DNA from: Luteimonas endophytica
GTDB lineage: Bacteria; Pseudomonadota; Gammaproteobacteria; Xanthomonadales; Xanthomonadaceae
DNA: 64,000 nt
Assembly: GCF_029887875.1 (NCBI RefSeq)
Contig: NZ_JARXRM010000045.1
Span: forward strand, 234,409 to 298,408
Reading direction: 5' to 3'
Shown: positions 25,208 to 35,463 of the stretch, piece by piece
How positions within the stretch are numbered: the first letter of the stretch is position 1
Layout: every line of letters begins with the position of its first letter
Translations under genes and position numbers: made by a program
Notes under the pieces: generated by a model
What the model saw: only the letters and a program-made list of their open reading frames with translations
Told to the model about the DNA's origin: nothing
Databases searched by the model: none

Positions 25208-27253
25208 ATGCGCTTTCCCCCGATCCGAGCAGGCCGCCCGACCCTCCTCATGGCGCTGCCGCTGCTGGCGTTGCTGGCGGTTGGCTGCCAGCGCGAGCCG
25301 ACGCCCGAAGCGTCCACCCCGATTCCCAGCAAGGAGGCCGCCGTGGCAGCCGCCGACCGCGACGAGCATTCCTACGCCGAGCCCGACAAGGTGGTCGTCG
25401 CCGATCTGGCGCTGGATCTCGACCTCGATTTCGACAGCCGCACCCTGGCCGGTACCGCCACCTACACGCTGGAGTGGAAGGCCGAGGATGCGGGCCAGCT
25501 GGTGCTGGACACGCGCGACCTCGCGATCGAACGGGTCGAAGGCGAAACCGGCGGTGCCTGGCAGCCCCTGCAGCACACCCTCGAGCCCGCCGACGAACTG
25601 CTCGGCAGCCGCCTGGTGATCGAGACGCCGGAGCGCAACGCCCGGGTGCGCGTGACCTACCGCACCTCGCCGCAGGCCTCCGGACTGCAGTGGCTGGAGC
25701 CGTCGATGACCGAGGGCGGCGAGCTGCCCTTCATGTTCAGCCAGTCGCAGGCGATCCACGCGCGCAGCTGGGTGCCGCTGCAGGACACGCCGTCGGTGCG
25801 CTACACCTACAGCGCCACGGTGCGCTCGCGGCCCGACGTGATGGTGCTGATGAGCGCCGACAACGATCCGGCGGCGGCGCGCGACGGAGAGTACAGCTTC
25901 AGCATGCCGCAGAAGATCCCGTCCTACCTGATGGCGATCGCCGCCGGCGACCTGGTGTTCAAGCCGATCTCCGGACGCGCCGGGGTGTGGGCCGAGCCCG
26001 CCACCGTGGACGCCGCGGTGGAGGAGTTCGCCGACACCGAGGAAATGATCCGCACCACCGAGCAGCTGTACGGGCCTTACCGCTGGGAGCGCTACGACCT
26101 GCTGATCCTGCCGCCTTCGTTCCCGTTCGGCGGCATGGAGAACCCGCGGCTGTCGTTCATCACCCCCACGGTCATCGTCGGCGACAAGTCGCTGGTCTCG
26201 TTGATCGCCCACGAGCTGGCGCACAGCTGGTCGGGCAACCTGGTCACCAATGCGAGCTGGAAGGACATGTGGCTCAACGAGGGATTCACCTCGTACGTCG
26301 AGAACCGCATCGTCGAGGCGCTGTACGGCCAGGAGTTCGCCGACATGGAGTTCGTGATCGCGCGCGAGGGGCTGCAGGAGGCCCTGGCCGACACGCCCGC
26401 GGAGCTGCAGGTGCTGGCGGTGCGCCCGGGCGATGCGCGCGACCCCGACGATACCTTCGGCGCGGTGGCCTACGACAAGGGCGCCTGGTTCCTGCAGTTC
26501 CTCGAAGAGCGGTTCGGCCGCGAAACGCTCGATGCGTTCCTGCGCGGCTACTTCGACACGTTCGCGTTCCAGAGCATTTCCACCGCCACCTTCGTCGAGT
26601 ATCTGAAGGCGGAGCTGCTGCCGAAGAAGCCGGATGCGGCGACCATGGCCGAGATCGAGGAATGGCTGTACGAACCCGGCATCCCGGCTTCGGCGCCGAT
26701 GGTGCTCTCGCCGCGGCTGGGGCTGGTGGACTCGGCACGGCTGGCCTGGCTGGGGAGTGCGCAACTGCCGCCGGAGGCGATGACCTCGGCCTGGACCACC
26801 CAGGAGTGGATCCACTTCCTCGAGGGGATGCCCGAGACGCTGACCCAGGAGCAGATGTCGCAGCTCGATACCGCCTACGCGTTCACCGGCACCGCCAACG
26901 GCGAACTGGCGATGCGCTGGTACCCGCTGGCGGTGCGCAGCGGGTACGCGATCGCGTTCGAACCGATGAACGAGTTCCTGCGCAGGATCGGCCGGCGCAA
27001 GCTGGTCATGCCGGTGTACGAGGCGCTGGCGCAGACCGAGGAAGGGCTGGCGCTGGCGCGCAGCGCGCTGCGGGTGGCGCGGCCGGGCTACCACCCGATC
27101 ACCACCGCCTCGGTGGAGAAGACCCTGGACGAGGCCAGGCCGGCCCCCGGGTCGCGGGCCACGCCCGCCGCGCCCGTGGCCGAACCCGAGGATGGCGATG
27201 CGGCCGAGTCTCCCGACGCGCGAGCGCCCGACGACGCCCCGCCGGCCGGCTGA
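25208..27253 (+). CDS. M1-family zinc aminopeptidase lipoprotein (LTA4H-like)
   Basis: A 681-residue exported metallopeptidase. The lipoprotein signal ends LLALLAVGC, so it is lipid-anchored in the periplasm. It has an N-terminal beta-saddle domain, then the substrate motif PFGGMENPRL (GxMEN, residues ~310), the zinc site HELAHSW with the third ligand Glu in WLNEGFTSYVE, and the proton-donor Tyr region FGAVAYDKGAW. A C-terminal helical-repeat domain resembles leukotriene A4 hydrolase-type aminopeptidases. The last ~50 residues are Pro/Ala/acidic and disordered. It is the first gene of a three-gene operon with an alpha/beta hydrolase and a lipoprotein. Confidence 0.93.
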   Translation: MRFPPIRAGRPTLLMALPLLALLAVGCQREPTPEASTPIPSKEAAVAAADRDEHSYAEPDKVVVADLALDLDLDFDSRTLAGTATYTLEWKAEDAGQLVLDTRDLAIERVEGETGGAWQPLQHTLEPADELLGSRLVIETPERNARVRVTYRTSPQASGLQWLEPSMTEGGELPFMFSQSQAIHARSWVPLQDTPSVRYTYSATVRSRPDVMVLMSADNDPAAARDGEYSFSMPQKIPSYLMAIAAGDLVFKPISGRAGVWAEPATVDAAVEEFADTEEMIRTTEQLYGPYRWERYDLLILPPSFPFGGMENPRLSFITPTVIVGDKSLVSLIAHELAHSWSGNLVTNASWKDMWLNEGFTSYVENRIVEALYGQEFADMEFVIAREGLQEALADTPAELQVLAVRPGDARDPDDTFGAVAYDKGAWFLQFLEERFGRETLDAFLRGYFDTFAFQSISTATFVEYLKAELLPKKPDAATMAEIEEWLYEPGIPASAPMVLSPRLGLVDSARLAWLGSAQLPPEAMTSAWTTQEWIHFLEGMPETLTQEQMSQLDTAYAFTGTANGELAMRWYPLAVRSGYAIAFEPMNEFLRRIGRRKLVMPVYEALAQTEEGLALARSALRVARPGYHPITTASVEKTLDEARPAPGSRATPAAPVAEPEDGDAAESPDARAPDDAPPAG

Positions 27254-28226
27254 TCCGGTGCGGGTGCCGGTCGCGAGCGCCGTCGCGGGCGCCGCACTGG
27301 CCGCGGCGGGCGCCGTCGCGATCGGGATCGCGCTGTGGCGCGATCCGTGGCGGCTGGTGCGCGCCGAGTACGCGCGCCAGCGCCGCGCGCTCGGCCTGCG
27401 CCGCCGCAGCCGCGTCATCGACGGCCTGCGCTGGACCTGGGCGGAGGGCGATCCGGCGCAGGCGGGCGCGCCCACCCTGCTGATGCTGCACGGCTACACC
27501 GGCAGCAAGGAGAACTGGTACCGGCTGGCCGCGCGGCTGCGCGGCCGCTACCGGCTGCTGATCCCCGACCTGCCCGGGTGGGGCGACAGCCAGCGCCGCG
27601 CCGACGGCGACCACGGCTATGCGGCCGAGGCGGCGATGGTGGCGGGCTTCGCGCGCGCCGTGACGGCTGGGCCGGTGGTGCTGCTGGGGCATTCCATGGG
27701 CGGCGGGATCGCCGCGGTGCTGGCGGCGCGTCACCCGGAGCTGGTCGCGCGGCTGGTGCTGCTGGACGCCTCGGGCGTGGAATTCGGCGAGAACCGCTTC
27801 GGGCTGGAGGTGCTCGACGGGGGCAACCCGTTCCGGGTCGACGACGCCGCATCGCTGGAGCGCTACCTGACCCTGCTGTTCCACCAGCGTTCGGCGCGGC
27901 CGCCGATCCCGTGGCCGGCCGCCCACGCGGTGATCGCCTTCCGTCGCCGCCAGGCCGGATTCGAACAGTCGGTCCTCGACCGGATCGGCCGCGGACCCGA
28001 ACGCTTCCTGCCCGGCGAGGAGGCGGCGCGGATCCGGCAGCCCACGCTGCTGGTCTGGGGCGCGCACGACCGGGTGATCGACCCGAGCGCGCTGGAGATG
28101 TTCGGCGCGCGCATCCCCCATGCCCGCCGGCTGCTGCTCGACGGCAGCGGCCACATGGCCCTGATGGAACAACCCGACGCCGTCGCCGCCGCGGTGACGG
28201 CCCTGATCGAGGAGGCACCCGCATGA
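27192..28226 (+). CDS. alpha/beta hydrolase (lipase/esterase-like)
   Basis: A 344-residue hydrolase with an N-terminal membrane anchor (residues ~25-50, AVAGAALAAAGAVAIGIALW). The oxyanion loop is MLHGYTGSKENW, the nucleophile Ser is in LLGHSMGGGIAAV, the Asp is in VWGAHDRVID and the His in GSGHMALME. The pattern resembles Moraxella-type lipases and MhpC-like esterases. The ATG at 27192 overlaps the end of the aminopeptidase gene by 62 bases. A GTG at 27258, four bases after that stop, is a reasonable alternative. The stop overlaps the ATG of the next gene (ATGA), so all three are translationally coupled. Confidence 0.88.
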   Translation: MAMRPSLPTRERPTTPRRPADPVRVPVASAVAGAALAAAGAVAIGIALWRDPWRLVRAEYARQRRALGLRRRSRVIDGLRWTWAEGDPAQAGAPTLLMLHGYTGSKENWYRLAARLRGRYRLLIPDLPGWGDSQRRADGDHGYAAEAAMVAGFARAVTAGPVVLLGHSMGGGIAAVLAARHPELVARLVLLDASGVEFGENRFGLEVLDGGNPFRVDDAASLERYLTLLFHQRSARPPIPWPAAHAVIAFRRRQAGFEQSVLDRIGRGPERFLPGEEAARIRQPTLLVWGAHDRVIDPSALEMFGARIPHARRLLLDGSGHMALMEQPDAVAAAVTALIEEAPA

Positions 28227-28951
28227 TTCCCCGCAACCTGGTCCTTGCCCTCATGCTGTCGACGCTGGCGCTGGGCGCCTGCGGCGATCCCGAAGCCGAG
28301 GCGCAGGCACGCGCCGCGGCCCAGGCCGCCGCCGCCGAACGGGAGGCCGGCGAGGCCGCCGCCGGTTTCGACGCGGCGGTGGCGGAGCAGAACTGGGCTC
28401 TGGCCAAGGCCCAGGCCGACGTGCTGCTGGCGCGCTGGCCCGACACCGAGGTCGCCGCCCGGGTGCGCGGCGAGTTCGGCGCGGTGAAGGCGAAGGCGGA
28501 TGCGATCCGCGAGGACGCGCGCGCCGCCGCGCTGTGGCAGTACAACGTGCAGGAAGTGGAGGGCGGACAGCAGCGCTCGGCGGCGATCTACGCCCGGGAG
28601 GACGTCGACACCGACGGCAGCGGCGCCAGGCAGGTGCGGCTGATCTTCCGCGACCACCCGTCCTGGGGCCGCAGCGCCTACCTGGTGCTGCAGGCCGGGG
28701 ACTTCGCCTGCGGCCGCGCCTGCCGCGTGCCGGTGAGCGTGGACGACGGCGAGCCGCGGCGGATGGCCGCCAACCGCCCCGACACCGACGAGGCGATCGC
28801 CATGTTCATCGAGGACGAGGCCGCGCTGTGGGCGATGACCGCAGGCGCGAAGACCCTGGCGATCGAGTTCCCGGTCGAGGCCGGCGGCACCCGTACCGCG
28901 GTGTTCGAGGTCGCCGGCCTGGACCGCGCGCGCATGCCCGGCTGGGATTGA
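28223..28951 (+). CDS. periplasmic lipoprotein of unknown function
   Basis: A 242-residue lipoprotein (signal ends TLALGACGDPEA). Residues ~22-90 are Ala/Glu-rich and likely form a coiled coil with a TPR-like step (NWALAKAQADVLLARWPDTE). The C-terminal part is a beta-rich domain with a cysteine pair in DFACGRACRVPV. It starts inside the hydrolase stop (ATGA) and closes the aminopeptidase-hydrolase operon. The function is not known. Confidence 0.8.
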   Translation: MIPRNLVLALMLSTLALGACGDPEAEAQARAAAQAAAAEREAGEAAAGFDAAVAEQNWALAKAQADVLLARWPDTEVAARVRGEFGAVKAKADAIREDARAAALWQYNVQEVEGGQQRSAAIYAREDVDTDGSGARQVRLIFRDHPSWGRSAYLVLQAGDFACGRACRVPVSVDDGEPRRMAANRPDTDEAIAMFIEDEAALWAMTAGAKTLAIEFPVEAGGTRTAVFEVAGLDRARMPGWD

Positions 28952-29148
28952 GGTCGGGACGCCGTGGCCACGACCACGACGCGATCGATGTCCGAGCCGC
29001 CGCGCTGAGCCTGCCAAGGGTGCGGTAGCTCGGCGGATCGGGGGAGCAGAAGGCATCGGGCCGTCCACCCGCGACGGCCCGATCGGAAGACAGCACTCAA
29101 GCGAGGGCTGTCGCCCTTCCCTGCCGTTGCCGGAGGGCAGTCGGTGCC

Positions 29149-29349
29149 TTAGGGAGGAGTGCAGCCAATGCTAACCAGGCAGGCAATCCTCTCCGACTCG
29201 CATTGGCCCCAATCTCCGTTGGCCACGCATTGCTGATAATAGTAGTTGCACCAATACCGATCTTCTTCCGAGCATGCGGCATAGACTGACGAGGACAGCA
29301 CGAGACCGAAAATCACGCCGGAAACGATCTTCTTCGCGTTCAGTTTCAT
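29149..29349 (-). CDS. small secreted six-cysteine peptide
   Basis: A 66-residue precursor. Signal peptide residues 1-24 (KKIVSGVIFGLVLSSSVYA) are followed by a 42-residue mature part with six cysteines, spaced as in ACSEEDRYWCNYYYQQC and then GQC, IAC and a final GC, plus clustered aromatic residues. AGGAAAAGGAAG before the ATG is a strong ribosome-binding site. GC content is clearly lower than in the flanks. No known toxin or bacteriocin family recognised. The pattern suggests a disulfide-stabilised exported mini-protein. It stands alone, with a leader hairpin upstream. Confidence 0.7.
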   Translation of the reverse strand: MKLNAKKIVSGVIFGLVLSSSVYAACSEEDRYWCNYYYQQCVANGDWGQCESERIACLVSIGCTPP

Positions 29350-29371
29350 CTTCCTTTTCCTCTCTTCAGCG

Positions 29372-29389
29372 CGCCTCCATCTAGAGGCG
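29372..29389 (-). promoter_or_regulatory. leader hairpin of six-cysteine peptide gene
   Basis: Arms CGCCTC and GAGGCG (6 bases) with a TAGATG loop on the minus strand end 22 bases before the peptide ATG, just ahead of its purine-rich ribosome-binding site. It could control translation or message stability. Confidence 0.35.
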
Positions 29390-29492
29390 AGAAGACAGTA
29401 ACGGGAAGCTGGAGGGTTGGTCTGGACGATCGTCACAGTCTGGCTGGAGCGGAGTATCCGCGCTGACGGTTGTGCGGCGCTATCAGGCATTG

Positions 29493-30425
29493 CTACAGCG
29501 CATAGCCGAACTGCTGGCGGAACTGGCTGGCGAAGTCGTCGTAGTCGAAGCGCTGGTTCTGGGTGCCGGGGTGCTCGACCTTCAGTGCGCCCATCAGGTT
29601 GCCGATCCGGCCGGTGGTCATCCAGTCGTAGCCGCCGGTGATGCCGAAGATCAAGCCGGCGCGAAACGCGTCGCCGCAGCCGGTGGGGTCGGTGACGCGG
29701 CGCTCGTGCGCGGGGGGGATGTCGTAGACCTTGTCGCCGGTGCGGATGATCGCGCCCTTGGGCCCGCGGGTGGCGATGTAGGCCTTCACCCGTCCGGCGA
29801 TCTGTTCCTCGCTCCAGCCGGTGCGCTCCTGCAGCAGGTTGGATTCGTAGTCGTTGACGGTGACGTAGTCGGCCCTGTCGATGAAGGCCCGCAGCTCCTG
29901 GCCGTTGAACAGCGGCATCGCCTGGCCCGGGTCGAAGATGAAGGGAATGCCCGCCTCGGCGAACTCTTCCGCATTCTGCAGCATGCCCTCGCGGCCGTCG
30001 GGGCTGACGATGCCGAACTCGACGCCCTCGACCTGCTTCACGTGGTTCTCGTAGCTGCGCATCATCGCTCCCGGGTGGAAAGCGGTGATCTGGTTGTTGT
30101 CGTGGTCGGTGGTGATGAACGCCTGCGGGGTGAACAGCTCGTCGATCACCTTCACCTGGTCCAAGCGGATCTCCATCTCCTCGAACCATTCCCGGTAGGG
30201 CCCGAAATCCTGGCCGACGGTGGCCATCGGTACCGGTTCGCCCCCCAGCAGCTTGAGGTTGTAGGCGATGTTGCCCGCGCAGCCGCCGAACTCGCGGCGC
30301 ATCCGCGGCACCAGGAACGACACGTTCAGGATGTGCACCTTGTCCGGGAGGATGTGGTTCTTGAACTGGTCGGGGAACACCATGATGGTGTCGTAGGCCA
30401 GGGAACCGCAGATCAGGACGGACAT
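29493..30425 (-). CDS. PfkB-family carbohydrate/nucleoside kinase (adenosine kinase-like)
   Basis: A 310-residue ribokinase-family enzyme. It opens with ICGSLAYDTIMVFPDQF and has the substrate loop GGCAGNIAYNLKLLGGEP. The C-terminal PfkB signature is DPTGCGDAFRAGLIFG with the catalytic Asp in GCGD. The N-terminal half resembles bacterial adenosine kinases and a gene I know from xanthomonads near mreB; the phosphate acceptor could be adenosine, ribose or another sugar. The ATG at 30425 is preferred over an upstream in-frame start at 30446. It is transcribed away from the mre operon. Confidence 0.9.
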   Translation of the reverse strand: MSVLICGSLAYDTIMVFPDQFKNHILPDKVHILNVSFLVPRMRREFGGCAGNIAYNLKLLGGEPVPMATVGQDFGPYREWFEEMEIRLDQVKVIDELFTPQAFITTDHDNNQITAFHPGAMMRSYENHVKQVEGVEFGIVSPDGREGMLQNAEEFAEAGIPFIFDPGQAMPLFNGQELRAFIDRADYVTVNDYESNLLQERTGWSEEQIAGRVKAYIATRGPKGAIIRTGDKVYDIPPAHERRVTDPTGCGDAFRAGLIFGITGGYDWMTTGRIGNLMGALKVEHPGTQNQRFDYDDFASQFRQQFGYAL

Positions 30426-31863
<1,438 letters not shown>

Positions 31864-32013
31864 CGGGCAACATGACGCCGGTGCGGTCGCGCAGGGGGCG
31901 GCCGCGGCGGGGAATACGGCACCACGGCGGCGGTTTGCGCCGGCGCGAACATCGGCCACACTGTGGCGTGCCGCGCGCCCATCCGACATCACTCTTCTTT
32001 CCGATCCCCTGAC

Positions 32014-33000
32014 GTGCCCTCCTACGCCAGTCCCGCCGCGTCCCGCCCCGGCGATGTCGCCGGCACCCTGCGGCTGCTGGCCTACCTGGCGATCGCCATC
32101 GCCCTGATCGTCGCCGACCACCGCGGCGACTGGCTGGACCGGGCGCGCGGCTACGCTTCGGTGGCGATGCAGCCGATCTGGTGGCTGGCCGGGCTGCCCT
32201 CGCGGCTGGGCCGCAACGTGCGCGAGGACGCGGTGACCCGCTCGCTGCTGGCCGAGGACAACCGCCGCCTGCGCAACGAGCTGTTGATCAGCCGGGCCCG
32301 CCTGGCGCGGCTGCAGGTGGCGGCCGCCGAGAACGCCCGCCTGCGCGGGCTGCTCGGATCGGCCGAGCGGGGCGGCCTCGACGTTCGCCTGGCCCCGATC
32401 CTGGACGTCGACCTCGATCCTACCCGCCAGCGCCTGATGCTCAGCGCCGGCACCCGGCAGGGCGTGGTCGCAGGGCAGTGCGTGATCGACGCCGGCGGCG
32501 TGGTGGGGCAGATCATCGAGACCACCCCTACCACCGCCACGGTGCTGCTGCTGACCGACCCGGACCACGCGATCCCGGTGGTGGTGGCGCGCACCGGGGT
32601 GCGGCTGGTTGTCTATGGCCAGGGCCGCAGCGACCGCCTGCGGGTGCCCAACGTGCCGCTGTCGAGCGACGTCGAAATCGGCGACGAGCTGGTGACCTCG
32701 GGTCTGGGCGGGCGCTTTCCCCCGGGGTTTCCGGTCGGCCGCATCGCCGCGCTCGAGCCGGACGACAGCCGCGCCTTCCTGGTCGGCGACGTCGTGCCGG
32801 CGGCGCGCCTGGACCGCGGCCGCGACGTGCTGTTGCTGCACGAGAACCTCGCGCCGGGCCTTGGCGACCGGGCGTCGATGCGGCCGCCCGACGCTGCGGA
32901 GCCCGGCGCCGGTGCGCCGCGCGCCGCGGTGGTGGAGCCGCCCCCGCCTGGCACCCCCGGCGTACCGCCGGAACCGCCCCCGGGGGAGGACAGGCCATGA
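32014..33000 (+). CDS. mreC: rod-shape-determining protein MreC
   Basis: A 328-residue bitopic protein of the Rod complex. One transmembrane helix (LLAYLAIAIALIVADHRGDW, residues ~20-38) is followed by a periplasmic coiled coil (LLAEDNRRLRNELLISRARLARL) and the double beta-barrel domain with SAGTRQGVVAGQCVIDAGGVVGQI. The last ~50 residues are proline-rich. GTG at 32014 is taken as the start; an in-frame ATG at 31963 would add 17 residues with no similarity. The stop overlaps the mreD start. Confidence 0.94.
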   Translation: MPSYASPAASRPGDVAGTLRLLAYLAIAIALIVADHRGDWLDRARGYASVAMQPIWWLAGLPSRLGRNVREDAVTRSLLAEDNRRLRNELLISRARLARLQVAAAENARLRGLLGSAERGGLDVRLAPILDVDLDPTRQRLMLSAGTRQGVVAGQCVIDAGGVVGQIIETTPTTATVLLLTDPDHAIPVVVARTGVRLVVYGQGRSDRLRVPNVPLSSDVEIGDELVTSGLGGRFPPGFPVGRIAALEPDDSRAFLVGDVVPAARLDRGRDVLLLHENLAPGLGDRASMRPPDAAEPGAGAPRAAVVEPPPPGTPGVPPEPPPGEDRP

Positions 33001-33479
33001 GGCGCCCGGCCCGCGCCTGGCTGCTGCCGCTCAGCGTGCTGGTCGCGCTGCTGCTGGGCCTGCTGCCTCTGCCGGAGGCGCTGCAGCCGTTCCGGCCCTA
33101 TTGGCTGGCGCTGGTGGTGGCGTACTGGGTGATCGAGGACAACGACCGCGCTGGACTGGGCCTGGCGTTCAGCGTCGGCCTGATCGGCGACCTCGCCTTC
33201 GGCGGGCTGCTCGGCGAGCAGGCCCTGCGGCTGACGGTGATGGCCTTCATCCTGCAGCGGTTCCGCAACCAGCTGCGTTTCTTCCCCCTGGCCCAGCAGG
33301 CGCTGGCGATCGGCGGGTTGCTGCTCAACGACCGGGTGGTGGCCGCGGCGATCCACATCGCCCTGGGCGAGCCGCAGCTGCCGTGGATGTTCTGGCTGGC
33401 GCCGGTGCTGGGGATGCTGCTGTGGGCGCCGCTGTACCTGCTGCTGGACGCGCTGTCGCGCTCGCGGCGGGCCCGCTGA
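32997..33479 (+). CDS. mreD: rod-shape-determining protein MreD
   Basis: A 160-residue inner-membrane protein with five hydrophobic segments, the usual size and pattern for MreD. It carries ALVVAYWVIEDNDRAGLGLAFSVG and LIGDLAFGGLLGEQALRLTV, the typical conserved middle. The ATG at 32997 overlaps the mreC stop (ATGA), giving translational coupling. It links MreC to the PBP2-RodA synthase. Confidence 0.95.
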   Translation: MRRPARAWLLPLSVLVALLLGLLPLPEALQPFRPYWLALVVAYWVIEDNDRAGLGLAFSVGLIGDLAFGGLLGEQALRLTVMAFILQRFRNQLRFFPLAQQALAIGGLLLNDRVVAAAIHIALGEPQLPWMFWLAPVLGMLLWAPLYLLLDALSRSRRAR

Positions 33480-33480
33480 C

Positions 33481-35463
33481 GTGATCCGCTCTCCGCGCAG
33501 GTTGCGCAACCCGAAGGCCGAGGCGGCGCGGTTCCGCGCACGCGCGTTGATCGGCTTCGTGGTGGTGGTGCTCGCGCTGGGCGGGCTGGCGGCCTGGTAT
33601 TTCCGCCTCCAGGTGCTCGAGTACAGCGACTATGCGCGCCAGTCCGAGGCCAACCGCGTCAAGCCGCGGCCGGTGGTGCCCGGGCGCGGGCTGATCTACG
33701 ACCGCAAGGGCAGGATCCTGGCCGACAACGTGCCCGCCTACCGGCTCGAGGTCACCCCGGAGGAAGCCGGCGACACCGATGCCCTGATCGAGGGACTGTC
33801 GCGGATCGTCGCGCTCGATCCGACCGACGTGGCCAGGTTCCGCGAGGAACGGCGGGTGAACCGCGGCTTCCGGCCGATCACCCTGAAGCTGCGGGTCGAG
33901 GAGCACGAGGCGGCGCGCTTCGCGGTCGACCGCTGGCGCTTTCCCGGCGTCGAGGTGGTGCCCTACCTCAACCGCCGCTATCCCTACGGCGATCTGTTCG
34001 CGCACGTGGTCGGCTACGTCGGCCGTACCGACGAAGGCGACGTCGACCGCTACGGCCGCGATCACGTGCTGTTCCCGCACACCGGCCGCACCGGGCTGGA
34101 GCGCTCCTACGAGGACCTGCTGCGCGGCGCGATCGGCTACGAGCAGGTCGAGACCAACGTCGAGGGACGGGCGCTGGGGATTCTCGACCGCCAGCCGGCC
34201 ACGGCGGGCGCCGACCTGCGCCTGAGCATCGACCTGGACCTGCAACAGGCCATGGTCCGCGCCTTCGGCGAGCTGCACGGTTCGGCGGTGGCGGTGGAGC
34301 CGGCGACCGGCCAGGTGCTGGGAATGGTGAGCCTGCCCGCGTTCGACCCCAACCTCTTCGTCAACGGCATCTCGCATGCCGATTACCGGCGGCTGATGGA
34401 CGATCCGGCCAAGCCGTTGTTCAACCGCAACGTGCTCGGCGGCGGCCCCCCCGGGTCGACGATCAAGCCGTTCGTGGCGCTGGCCGGGGTCGACAGCGGC
34501 ATGCGCCGGCCGGAGGACACGGTGTTCTCGACCGGCGAGTTCTTCATTCCCGGCCAAAGCCGGGGCTACCGCGACGCCGGCGGCGGCGCCGGCCGCGTGG
34601 ACCTGCGCGACTCGATCTCGCGCTCGATCAACTTCTACTACTACAAGCTCGCCTACGAGATGGGGATCGCGCGCTTCGCCGAGTACATGGAGCGCTACGG
34701 CTTCGGCCAGCCGACCGGCATCGACCTGGTCGGCGAGAACGCCGGCGTGGTGCCCTCGCCGCAGTGGAAGGCAGGACGCAGCCCGGAGCCGTGGTATCCG
34801 GGAGAGACCGTGATCGCCGGGATCGGCCAGGGCTACTGGATCGCCACCGCGCTGCAGCTGGCGCGCGGCACCGCGGCGATCGCCAACGGCGGCGAGCTGC
34901 ATCCGCTGCGCCTGGTCGCCGGCGTGCGCAAGGGTTACGACCAGCCCTGGAGCGCGGTCCGCTCGCCATCGCCGCCGCGGATCACCGACAACCCCGCGCA
35001 CCTGGCGGCGGTGCAGGAGGGCATGGTGGCCACCATCCACGGCCGCGGCACCGCCACGGCCATGGCGCGGGATGCCGACTACACCATGGCCGGCAAGACC
35101 GGCACCGCGCAGCGGGTCGGTCGGCGCGGCAACGCCCGCGTCGACCCGCGCTCGCTGCCCTATCACCTGCGCCACCAGGCGCTGTTCATCGGCTACGCCC
35201 CGGCCGAAGCGCCGACGATCGCGGTCGCGGTCGTGGTGGAACACGGCGGCTACGGGGGCGTCGCCGCCGCACCGATCGCCCGCAAGATCTTCGATGCCTG
35301 GATCCTGGGCGAAGCGCCGGAACCCGAGCAGGAACGGGGCGACGCCGTGGCCGCGAGCGGCGGAGCTGCCCGGGCCCACGGCGCGGTGCCTGCAGGCGAG
35401 AGCCAGGGCGCCGCCGGCCGGGCCGGAAGCGTCGCGGCAGCGGTGCGGGAGGCGGGCCTTTGA
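33481..35463 (+). CDS. mrdA: penicillin-binding protein 2 (elongasome transpeptidase)
   Basis: A 660-residue class B PBP that crosslinks peptidoglycan during elongation. One N-terminal anchor (residues ~20-42), the pedestal with VVPGRGLIYDRKGRILADN, then the transpeptidase domain: STIK with Ser326, SRSINF (SxN, ~385), and GKTGTAQRV with Lys539. The tail after ~630 is Ala/Glu-rich and probably disordered. The GTG start is one base past the mreD stop. RodA follows with an overlapping start. Confidence 0.97.
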   Translation: MIRSPRRLRNPKAEAARFRARALIGFVVVVLALGGLAAWYFRLQVLEYSDYARQSEANRVKPRPVVPGRGLIYDRKGRILADNVPAYRLEVTPEEAGDTDALIEGLSRIVALDPTDVARFREERRVNRGFRPITLKLRVEEHEAARFAVDRWRFPGVEVVPYLNRRYPYGDLFAHVVGYVGRTDEGDVDRYGRDHVLFPHTGRTGLERSYEDLLRGAIGYEQVETNVEGRALGILDRQPATAGADLRLSIDLDLQQAMVRAFGELHGSAVAVEPATGQVLGMVSLPAFDPNLFVNGISHADYRRLMDDPAKPLFNRNVLGGGPPGSTIKPFVALAGVDSGMRRPEDTVFSTGEFFIPGQSRGYRDAGGGAGRVDLRDSISRSINFYYYKLAYEMGIARFAEYMERYGFGQPTGIDLVGENAGVVPSPQWKAGRSPEPWYPGETVIAGIGQGYWIATALQLARGTAAIANGGELHPLRLVAGVRKGYDQPWSAVRSPSPPRITDNPAHLAAVQEGMVATIHGRGTATAMARDADYTMAGKTGTAQRVGRRGNARVDPRSLPYHLRHQALFIGYAPAEAPTIAVAVVVEHGGYGGVAAAPIARKIFDAWILGEAPEPEQERGDAVAASGGAARAHGAVPAGESQGAAGRAGSVAAAVREAGL

